Notes under the pieces: generated by a model
Seen by the model: only the letters and a program-made list of their open reading frames with translations
What the model was told of the DNA's origin: nothing
The model's database searches: none
Program-made: the position numbers and the translations under genes
Source: Cardiocondyla obscurior
Lineage: Eukaryota; Arthropoda; Insecta; Hymenoptera; Formicidae
Reading direction: 5' to 3'
Assembly: GCF_019399895.1 (NCBI RefSeq)
Contig: NC_091870.1
Location: forward strand, 5,191,001 to 5,255,000
DNA length: 64,000 nucleotides
Shown: positions 56,364 through 64,000 of the stretch, in pieces
Layout: every line of letters begins with the position of its first letter
How positions within the stretch are numbered: the stretch's first letter is position 1

Positions 56364-58835
56364 TCATTCATTCGGTTTTATGTATGATACTCGTAGCCTA
56401 TTCGGGTGCACAACTTTTGTATTTTTCTTAATTCTTATCCTCACGTTATTTTTATTCAAAATTTCTAAAACTTCATGAGGCCCAGTGTATTGATTACCGA
56501 ATTTACCGGGCTTCGGTCCTTTCAATAAAAATACGTAGTCTCCGGGCTTAAAAGTTTTCGGATTTATTTTCCTGTCGTAAAGTTTCTTAGATTTTTCTTT
56601 TGCTTCTGTTACATTCTTGAAGGCGTTTGTTTGTAAATTATGGAGCTGTGTAACGAGGCCTATTAAATAATCGTCGTAGCTAGCTAACTTTTCCTCCGGG
56701 CCGAGAGGTTCGTCCGTCGGTACTCTAGCTATTTTTCCGAATACTAATTCATACGGTGTATGTCTTGTTGCCTCATGTACGCAAGTATTATAGTTGAACA
56801 TGGCGAGTCCGACCCATTTGTCCCATTCCTTTTGTTCATTGGCGTATTGCTTTAAATATTCGCCAAGAGCGTGGTGAGACCTCTCTAACGAGCCGTTTGA
56901 TTGCGGGTGGAATGCTGTGGTTCGGAATTTTCGTATCCTAAATATTTTCGCTACCTTTTTAATTAAATCGCTTATAAAATTTCTACCTTGATCGGTCAAT
57001 ATTGCTTTCGGAGCTCCCAATACACAAACAAATCTGTCTACGAATACTTCGGCTATTGTTTCGGATGTCTGATTTTGTAATGGTACGCCCATGCAGAATT
57101 TCGTTAATTGATCTTGCATGGTCAAGATATATTCATTTCCTCTGTCAGTTTTTGGTAGAGGCCCCACAATATCCATAGCAATTTTATCAAAGGAAGTTCC
57201 CGGTGTGTCAGTTATTAGCATGGGCTGCTTTGTTTTTACCCTGACTAATTTTTTTAACTGACACTGTAAACATTGTTGAATATACAGTTGAACTTCCTGT
57301 TTTAAATTCTCCCAATAATACTTGTGTTTAATTCTATTATATGTTTTATTTACTCCGCGGTGTCCCCCCGTTGGTGAACAATGCATTTCTCCGATTATCG
57401 ACGACCGGAGATCTCTGGGAGGATATTTTATTGATCCGTTGCAAATTATTAATTTTGTAGGTGAATTTAAGAAAATTATGTGTAATAGATTTTTGATTTC
57501 GCTCCATGGTACGTTGTTTACTAAATCAGTTTTCGCGATACTAATTGTTTGTAAATTTAATTCTTCGGAGATAGCTCGCAGATTTTTAATAGCTGTGGAT
57601 ACGTGTTGCAGAGTTAAAGTTGGTCCTTCACGGACTCCTTCGCTGATTGGTAAAATAATGTGATAATATTTCTTGTATTTTATCGGTTGCGCTTCCCCTA
57701 AGGCAAGCGTTTTAATTTTCGGTAATTCATTCCTCTCAAATAATTTTTGTGAACCAGAATCCAAAGGATTTCCTTCAATGTCAGTGAAGTATGTGATATT
57801 ATCTTTTCGCAGAAATAACAAATCACGTGTTTCGATTATATTATTAGGTATATCTTGTATGTCGGTGATAACAGGTAAATTTTTACTTTCGTCCGTTTCA
57901 CTTTCGCTTTCACTTCCATCGTCACTTTTTCCTTCGTCGGGGTCCTCCTTTTGAATTTCAGGTTCTTCTATTTGTTCGTTTTCCTTTTCAATTATATTTT
58001 CTTTTAATTTTTCCATTCTTTCCTTCTTTGCCGTTTGGCTTCGTGTCTGGATCCTACGTTCCGTTGGTGGATCATGAATTAATGCTTTTTCCACAATCTC
58101 CTGTGATGGTTCATTTAATTCCTGTTCCGTAAATGGTATTGAATCATTTTTACTTATTTCATTTTTATTAATTTCCTTTTCTATTTCTTCCTCATCAGAT
58201 AAATATAATTTGTAATCGTCGTCTTCTTCGCTATCGTTATCTGATTCTTCCAGCATCTGTGCAATTAATTCGGCGTCCTTAGGATTATTTGGATTTAATT
58301 TCTTTGCAGGATTAATTATATTACACGGTATTTCTTCTACTGGATTCCTAGACAGTGCATCCGCGTTTACATTGGTTTTCCCAGCTTTATATACTACATC
58401 ATAATCATACTCTGCTAATTTTAATCGCCACCGAAGTATGCGCATATTAGCATCTTGAGCATGTTTAAACCAGAGCAACGGTTTGTGATCCGTAACTAAG
58501 GTAAATTTCCGACCGTATAGGTATGGTCGAAAATGTTTCACGCAGTATACAATAGCTAACGCCTCTTTTTCATATGTATCGTACTTTACTTCATTGTCTG
58601 TCAGTGTACGAGATGCATATGCCACCGGTTGATCTTTGTTAATTTTTCCTTGAGATAAAATTCCTCCTACTGCAAGTCCTGAGGCGTCCGTAGTTAATAT
58701 AAATGGTTGTGAGAAATCCGGATATTGTAGTACTGGTTCCTCGCATAATTTTTGTTTTAATAATTCGAATGCTTCCTCTTGATTTGAAGTCCATTCGAAT
58801 GCTGTGTCATTTTTAATAATACAGTCAGGGTTTAG
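56364..58835 (-). pseudogene. pol: Pol, RNase H and integrase part (frame-separated from RT)
   Basis: This frame is open from 58835 and has no start codon where it overlaps the end of the RT frame. RNase H motifs include TTDASGLAVGG (~58.69 kb), YEKEALAIVYCVKHFRPYL and LVTDHKPL. A long acidic, low-complexity linker follows, then a region with NNVPWSEIKNLLHIIF that resembles a macro-like fold (weak). Integrase follows: HCSPTGGHRG...CLQCQ zinc finger, MDIVGPLP (first Asp), LTDQGRNF (second Asp), ERSHHALGEYL (Glu), and a C-terminal GPHEVLEI segment. The stop overlaps the env-frame ATG (ATGA). Apart from the missing link to RT it looks intact. Confidence 0.8.
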
Positions 58836-61233
58836 CTAATTTCGAGAAGCTTGGTATGAACCGTCGGTAGTATCCCGCCAAGCCTAAAAATTGTTTAATA
58901 TTTTTAGGCGTTTTAGGTCGTGGAAATAATTTAACAGCTTCCAGCTTTTTCGGATCTGGAGTTACGCCGTCTTTGCTAATTACATGACCAAGATAAGTTA
59001 CTTTTGGTTTTAAAAATTCACACTTATCTGGTTGTAATTTTAGGTTCGCTTCTCGCAATCGCTGTATTAATAGATTATATTTCCTCTCATGTTCCTCTAA
59101 TGTTTTTGCATATATGACTATATCATCCATATATACAAATAATTCACGGCCCTGCAATCCTGTTAATACGAGATCCATTAATCTCTGGAAAGTTGCAGGC
59201 GCGTTTTTTAATCCGAAGGGCATTCTTTCGAATTCATAATGCCCGAACGGAGTTGTGAAAGCCGTTTTATGGCTATCCTTCGGATCCATTTTTATTTGAT
59301 GAAATCCGGACGCTAGATCGCAGACGGAGAAGTATCGTGCTCCGCCTAATTGATCCAGTATATCGACGATATTCGGCAGTGGGTAGGCGTCTCCGATTGT
59401 TTTTTCGTTGAGGCTCCTAAAGTCCAGTACCATTCTCCATCGCTTATTTCCTTGTGAGTCGTCCTTCTTTGGCACGATCCATATTGGCGTGTTGTATGGC
59501 GACTGTGAAGGTTTAATAATTTTTCCTTTCAACAGCTCGTCTACCTGCTTATTTATTTCTTCCTTATGCTTCTGCGGAAATCGATACTGCCTGGTGTTAA
59601 TCGGTTGATCATCTGTTGTGGGTATTTGATGCTGCAGTACCTGAGTGAAGGTCAGCATTTCTCCGGGTATGTGGAATCTATCCTGGCTGCTTTTGACGAG
59701 ATTCGTTACATTCTCTCTTTCAGAAGCGCTCACATGATCCAAACGAAGTAATTCCATTATTTCGGAAAGGCGCTTATTTCCCTGTTCGTTAATTATGGCT
59801 AAGCATTGCGCACTTATTTTATCTTTTCTTTCCCTTTTATTTGGACGGATAATCGTGGATTCTTTTATTATTTGCTGAGATTGTTTTTCCATGCAGTCTG
59901 ATATTCTTGAAGACGGTTTATTAATCATTAATTGATTTTTATTATTATTAATTTTACATTTATCGTATAAATGTAACTTCTTCGCTAATTCTTCGAAGGT
60001 AATATGAGAGGAAGTATCTCTATTATTTCCGGGTTCTTTGACTCGCGGAAATTTTAATTCTTTTATTATTTTTAAAGGATCCTTTTTGGATTTGGAGGAA
60101 GTCGTATCGCGCAGTGAGGTTTGGAAATTTCCCTCCTCACGATCGACAGGATTAGAATCTCTGGAAATTTTAGATTCTTTTAATGAGGTTTGGAGATTTA
60201 CCTCTTTATTTATTTTACTTCCCGGCGATGTCTTGGCATCCTTCTCCTGGGTAAGTGAATTTTTATATTTTTCATTTTTGGACGGGGTTTGGAAATTTCC
60301 CCCTTTCCTAGATTTATCGTGGTCCCCACCAGGCGATGTCTTTGCATCCTTCTCCTGCGTGGTTAATTTTCTACCAGGCGATGTCTTTGCATCCTTCTCC
60401 TGCGTAGTTTTTATTTTACTTTTTCTTTGGATATTGTCTTCAAGAATTTTTTCATCGAAGAAATCCTGATGACAGAGATCGTTGCTATCGTGATTTACTC
60501 CGTCATGGGTTTGTTTAACCTCGGGGTCTCGTGACATTTCAACGGTCTGCCATTCTTCATTGTTTCCCTCGATGCTTTCCGCCTGCATTTTACTTAATGG
60601 TTGTAACTGTATTGTAGGTACCTGAACTTCAATGGGTTCGTTCAGTGTACTTATTATATGCAGATAGGCCTTTCCGTCTTTATTCCTGGCGACGGTATCT
60701 CCCAGATAAATACCGTGGATGACTTTCATTCGCGGTATATATCCGATTTCAATTTCCGGATTAGAAATGCGTACAAAGAATAGAGATTCGGTTTGCGGTG
60801 GGACGGTTATTGTTTCAGGGGTCGAAAATGAAATTCTTTCTCCCGATATTTCTAAATGTCCTTCGGCATAGTCAATCCGCGAATTTGTTTGTTTAAAGAA
60901 ATCGTTTCCTAATATTCCGGCTTGCGAAATGGGAAAATCTTTGGAGACTATATGAAATATTACCAGTTTTTTAAATAGCGGCATTATTACTCTACCGAGA
61001 GTATATACTGGATAATCGTTTATACCGTTTAATCTTAAAATATTCCCGTAATCAATTTTTAAATTATCAGAGATTAAATTTTCTTTTATTATATTCGGAC
61101 CCGATCCTGTATCTAACATAAAAGTCGCGTTTCGATTCTGATTGTTTAATTTTACTTGAATCGTGGGTACATGACTATGTCTATCTAAATTTACGGTAAC
61201 CGGCCGAATTTCAGGCTCTATTCTTTGACTCAT
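58825..61233 (-). CDS. pol: Pol, protease and reverse transcriptase
   Basis: The 802-codon frame starts at ATG 61233, overlapping the gag stop as ATGA. An aspartic protease is at the N-terminus (FMLDTGSGPNII, Asp at residue 41). Residues ~270-380 are an unusual Lys/Ser/Thr-rich region with three copies of TQEKDAKTSPG and three GNFQT-like blocks. Reverse transcriptase spans ~540-800, with KRWRMVLDFRSLNE, FSVCDLASGFHQIK (first Asp), LPFGL-type RMPFGLKNAPATFQ and FVYMDDIVIY (catalytic pair at 703-704). It stops right after the thumb with SKLAKP, where Ty3/gypsy polyproteins normally run on into RNase H. Confidence 0.85.
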   Translation of the reverse strand: MSQRIEPEIRPVTVNLDRHSHVPTIQVKLNNQNRNATFMLDTGSGPNIIKENLISDNLKIDYGNILRLNGINDYPVYTLGRVIMPLFKKLVIFHIVSKDFPISQAGILGNDFFKQTNSRIDYAEGHLEISGERISFSTPETITVPPQTESLFFVRISNPEIEIGYIPRMKVIHGIYLGDTVARNKDGKAYLHIISTLNEPIEVQVPTIQLQPLSKMQAESIEGNNEEWQTVEMSRDPEVKQTHDGVNHDSNDLCHQDFFDEKILEDNIQRKSKIKTTQEKDAKTSPGRKLTTQEKDAKTSPGGDHDKSRKGGNFQTPSKNEKYKNSLTQEKDAKTSPGSKINKEVNLQTSLKESKISRDSNPVDREEGNFQTSLRDTTSSKSKKDPLKIIKELKFPRVKEPGNNRDTSSHITFEELAKKLHLYDKCKINNNKNQLMINKPSSRISDCMEKQSQQIIKESTIIRPNKRERKDKISAQCLAIINEQGNKRLSEIMELLRLDHVSASERENVTNLVKSSQDRFHIPGEMLTFTQVLQHQIPTTDDQPINTRQYRFPQKHKEEINKQVDELLKGKIIKPSQSPYNTPIWIVPKKDDSQGNKRWRMVLDFRSLNEKTIGDAYPLPNIVDILDQLGGARYFSVCDLASGFHQIKMDPKDSHKTAFTTPFGHYEFERMPFGLKNAPATFQRLMDLVLTGLQGRELFVYMDDIVIYAKTLEEHERKYNLLIQRLREANLKLQPDKCEFLKPKVTYLGHVISKDGVTPDPKKLEAVKLFPRPKTPKNIKQFLGLAGYYRRFIPSFSKLAKP

Positions 61234-62798
61234 TTCCGGACCGATACTACAGGGTGTGAGATCCGTCCGGACCCCTGCTGCACACCCGTCTTGGAGGGGC
61301 CACCGGCGTTTCCCGCATTCATTGCTTCACGCCTTTTATTGTTAGTGATTCTAAGTTCGCAGTTTTCTAACACGTGGCCATCTTTCTTACAATAACGACA
61401 ATTCTCTGCTTCTTTAGAGTTATTCTGCCTCGCATTATTTCGGCATTCTTTTGCTGAATGGCCGAATCCATCGCAAATTTGACACACTGTTCGCGGTTTT
61501 TGCCCAGTAATTCTGGATTCTTGCTGTTTTTTCCAGCAATTATTCGCGGTATGTCCCGATTTTTCGCACCATTGGCAAATTAACACTGTCCTATTCTGGT
61601 TGCTATTATTAAATCGGCAATTCTTCGCGTTATGCCCCGATTTATTGCATAGTTGGCAATTCGATTTATTTTCCTGAATAATATTTATAAATCGACGATT
61701 ATTTGTTTCGCGTTGACGACATTTATCCGCACTGTGCCCGCGTTTTTTACAGATTTGACAAATTAAAATCTCGTTTGAGGTATTTAAATAGTTTCCTGTT
61801 TGTATTGCTAATTTCCTACAGTTCGAGGCAACATGCCCTTCTTTGAGGCATAACTGGCAAATTTCTCGAGAACGATCTATATTCGATGACTTAGGGGTGG
61901 TTGGGACTTTTCCGTGTCGTATTTCGGTAATTTCACGTAGCTCTCTTTCTATATTTAGAGCATCATTGACGGTTTCATGCACATCTAAATCCCTTTTTAC
62001 TCTTTGTTCTATTTCTGCTTTTAATCCTCGTATAAAACATTTACATACATCTTTTTCTAAAGTGTTTCTAATTTCAGCTAATTGCTCATAATCGTCAATC
62101 ATCCTTTTGTGCACGTCCATTATTCTATTTCCCAGAAGTCTCACTCTGTTAGCATACGTGATTACATCTTCTTCATTTTTTTGATATACCCTGCCCAATT
62201 CCCCCTGTAGTTGGTAAACATTTTTATCTTGGCCAAAAATGTTCTCCAAAAATCTGGTCAATTGAGCTACGGTATCAAATTCCCTTCCCTGGATCGTTCG
62301 TCGAGCTTCGCCTATTATCCGCGTTCGAATTACTTTCGCGAATTGTTCTTCGGCCTCGGGAGGCAACATATTCTTTGCCTCCTCACATCCTTCCACAAAA
62401 TAATTTATGGAGATGTTTTTGCCATCAAAGAAGGGAACCGCCTCTACCGCGTATTTTAATGTGGCGAACGGATTTGGATTCGCCATTTTCTTAGATTCTA
62501 CTGCGGGTTCAACTTTGCTATAATACGTTTGTAGTCGCTTTGGCACCAAGGGTATTCGTGTCTCGTCTAATTTAATCGTAGATCCCTCCGTTACCTCGGA
62601 TATATCAGGCAAAGGAGTAGATACACTTTCAGTAATGGTTTGTAAAGGAGTAGGTTGTTTAGGTTGTGGATTTTTGGACACTGTAGGTGTCGAAGTATGT
62701 ATCTGAGTTTGTGTCTGTTTTGGTTTAGACGATTGTTCTACCGCAGCTTTATAGTTTTTATCTACTTCTGCCTTGTCAGACGTTGCCCTAGTATCCAT
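61230..62798 (-). CDS. gag: Gag with six CCHC zinc knuckles
   Basis: Start chosen at ATG 62798 (MDTRATSD...), the first ATG after the primer site; upstream in-frame codons overlap that site. The 522 residues comprise a Thr/Gln/Pro-rich N-terminus and a capsid region (AVEAVPFFDGKNISINYFVE, then FLENIFGQDKNVYQLQGEL and IRNTLEKDVCKCFIRGLK). Six perfect C-x2-C-x4-H-x4-C knuckles lie near residues 314, 347, 381, 408, 439 and 467. Gag assembles particles and packages element RNA through the knuckles. Insect Ty3/gypsy Gags usually have none to two, so six is remarkable. It ends in TGA overlapping the pol ATG. Confidence 0.88.
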   Translation of the reverse strand: MDTRATSDKAEVDKNYKAAVEQSSKPKQTQTQIHTSTPTVSKNPQPKQPTPLQTITESVSTPLPDISEVTEGSTIKLDETRIPLVPKRLQTYYSKVEPAVESKKMANPNPFATLKYAVEAVPFFDGKNISINYFVEGCEEAKNMLPPEAEEQFAKVIRTRIIGEARRTIQGREFDTVAQLTRFLENIFGQDKNVYQLQGELGRVYQKNEEDVITYANRVRLLGNRIMDVHKRMIDDYEQLAEIRNTLEKDVCKCFIRGLKAEIEQRVKRDLDVHETVNDALNIERELREITEIRHGKVPTTPKSSNIDRSREICQLCLKEGHVASNCRKLAIQTGNYLNTSNEILICQICKKRGHSADKCRQRETNNRRFINIIQENKSNCQLCNKSGHNAKNCRFNNSNQNRTVLICQWCEKSGHTANNCWKKQQESRITGQKPRTVCQICDGFGHSAKECRNNARQNNSKEAENCRYCKKDGHVLENCELRITNNKRREAMNAGNAGGPSKTGVQQGSGRISHPVVSVRK

Positions 62799-62821
62799 TT
62801 GCGAAAAATCACGCTCAAACA

Positions 62822-62839
62822 ATCCCGGACGAGCCCCCA
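62822..62839 (-). promoter_or_regulatory. Primer-binding site, tRNA-Pro type
   Basis: Minus-strand TGGGGGCTCGTCCGGGAT is the 18-nt sequence complementary to the 3' end of tRNA-Pro, as used by murine leukaemia-type retroviruses. It lies 13 bases after the LTR end (62853), a wider gap than usual. Confidence 0.85.
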
Positions 62840-62852
62840 AAAATCAGTGGTA

Positions 62853-64000
62853 TGTTACGTCAGGAGGATTAATTTCTATTTAATTAATCAATTGGAAGGA
62901 ATTCCTCGGAATGGTCTGTGCTGGTAGGGTAGGGAGGTGACGTACCACCGAATTTATGTGAGATTCGAAATTCGAATCTACACGTTTTACGCGCAGAATA
63001 CTTTTCGGATTTCAAATGAGCGCGTAAGTGGTTCTTTTTAGAGAAAGGAAATGAATCCTTATTCTCTGGGATAGAACCGGGCGTGATTGATCGCTTAGGC
63101 AGGATAGTTTAGGGTAATAATTAAATAATTAGTCCACGATTTTAATAACACTAATTAACAATTTAATTAAAAATAAATGACTCTAATTACAAAAATCGAA
63201 AATAATCTATAGATGGCGAATAGGCAATTCAAAAACTCATACAGTGCATTTAAAATATAAAAATAGCGTAAAAGTTTTTATTTTACAAATCAAATAATAC
63301 GAGAATGGTAATGTACGAATGAGTAAATATAATTTTAACATTGCGGTGTTGAGAACTTTACAATATTTAAATGAGTGTAAGGGTGTGCATGTGTGTGTGT
63401 GTGTGTGTGTTAATCTATGGTGACCTCTTCGATTTCCACCACCCTCGCGGTGGATCTCGGGAAAACGAGGTCAATTAATCGCATCGGAGCCAGGAAAGGA
63501 AATTCCACCCCGGGATAATAAATGAAGAAATGAGAATCAGGATCAGACCGAGCTGCCTGAATCCTGATCTCTTCTGGCTCGAAGTGGTCAGGGCCGATGG
63601 AGAAGGCCCTTTCCGGGACAGGATTTGTCCACGGAGTACAGGCCCTGCGGAGGAGCTCCAGGAGAGGATCTATAACCTCTCTCGGTTCTGGATGCTCCTC
63701 GAGGATCTCTATACTCGGGACCGGAGATGGAGGTTGATCGGGGAAGTCTACTCCTGGGAGAGAGATTGAGTCATCTTCACCCAGAGAGTCGGCTTCCTCA
63801 GGTTCGAAGGGAAAAGGAGGTGGTGAAAGAGGAGTGGAACAGACTCTTGGCTCATCTCCGGGAAACCGTGGCTCGAAGATGAGGGAAGAATTCGGAGTAT
63901 AAGAAGGAGTCGTGGGGCGGAATAATTCCGTTTCAGGCTCCGTGGACTGAGACGAAAGATTTTGGTCGTCGGTAGGATTCGTAACTGACTCCTCTTCTTC
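62853..64000 (-). repeat. 5' LTR, partial (runs off the window)
   Basis: Matches 49908-51057 of the 3' LTR almost base for base. Differences seen are a GT-tract change at ~63392-63409 and about four substitutions (around 63419, 63496, 63524, 63625). About 1.6 kb of LTR, including the promoter and donor, must lie beyond the window. Confidence 0.9.
63410..64000 (-). CDS. Second copy of the LTR accessory frame, partial
   Basis: Same frame as 50467-51296, ending at the equivalent TAA (63412-63410) with no stop in the visible 197 codons. The few LTR differences leave the frame open. Its first exon and start lie outside the window. Confidence 0.55.
   Translation of the reverse strand, partial: EEEESVTNPTDDQNLSSQSTEPETELFRPTTPSYTPNSSLIFEPRFPGDEPRVCSTPLSPPPFPFEPEEADSLGEDDSISLPGVDFPDQPPSPVPSIEILEEHPEPREVIDPLLELLRRACTPWTNPVPERAFSIGPDHFEPEEIRIQAARSDPDSHFFIYYPGVEFPFLAPMRLIDLVFPRSTARVVEIEEVTID

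Larger units (their letters stand above)
49908..64000 (-). mobile_element. Env-bearing Ty3/gypsy endogenous retrovirus-like element with Tudor and LTR accessory genes
   Basis: Minus-strand order: 5' LTR (62853 to beyond the window), primer site, gag, protease-RT, RNase H-integrase, env, Tudor-domain gene, polypurine tract, 3' LTR (49908-52628). The domain order protease-RT-RNase H-integrase defines Ty3/gypsy. The two LTRs differ at only about five positions plus a GT-tract change over the 1.15 kb that can be compared, so the insertion is young. All genes are open except for one frame break between RT and RNase H. Confidence 0.88.

Overview
The window is eukaryotic and almost certainly from an insect, most likely a hymenopteran such as an ant. 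The evidence is a TTAGG telomere-type tract, interrupted genes with short GT-AG introns, a sugar/trehalose-transporter-type gene, a gustatory-receptor-like exon, and many mariner-like, R1-type and Ty3/gypsy-type elements. It is accessory, transposon-dense DNA with few host exons. No CRISPR array, operon or rRNA gene is visible.

Left part (1-21 kb): a decayed RNase H-bearing LINE is split by a 288-bp solo LTR with a TATA duplication. It is followed by AT-rich spacer, a lone gustatory-receptor-like exon (-) and decayed mariner-like copies. A purine-rich LINE (ORF1, endonuclease, reverse transcriptase) follows, split by a 1.38-kb solo LTR with an ATGT duplication. The LINE stops at a (TTAGG)7 tract, into which an R1-type LINE 3' end has inserted with a 15-bp duplication. 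Next come AT-rich DNA, a 450-bp GA microsatellite and GC-balanced LTR-like sequence.

Middle (21-40 kb): two independent giant inverted-repeat mariner-like elements lie at 21.2-24.8 kb and 28.3-32.7 kb. They share an odd plan, with DDE exons duplicated head-to-head in both arms and the DNA-binding exon in the single-copy spacer. The second is nested in an LTR (AAAA duplication), which is itself nested in a composite repeat whose uninterrupted copy lies at 48.8-49.9 kb. Other items are a coding exon split by another solo LTR (TGAC duplication), a tRNA-module repeat in two copies, a mariner N-terminal fragment and a small three-exon SAM-like gene (-).

40-49 kb: a Tret1-like sugar transporter gene (+) carries an in-frame stop and a tandem duplication of its last intron and exon. 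Downstream, two foldback elements sit in tandem and share one TTAA. They are about 1.6 kb each and carry outward-facing tRNA-like modules.

49.9-64 kb (end of window): a young, nearly intact endogenous-retrovirus-like Ty3/gypsy element lies on the minus strand. It has 2.7-kb LTRs, a tRNA-Pro primer site, Gag with six CCHC knuckles, protease-RT-RNase H-integrase, and an envelope resembling chuvirus glycoproteins. It also has two accessory genes. One is a 232-residue protein with an extended Tudor domain. The other is a 276-codon reading frame inside the LTR whose start codon appears to be created by splicing (A|TG). The Tudor protein suggests, as inference only, interference with the host Piwi/piRNA pathway. 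I consider this element the most exciting system in the window.
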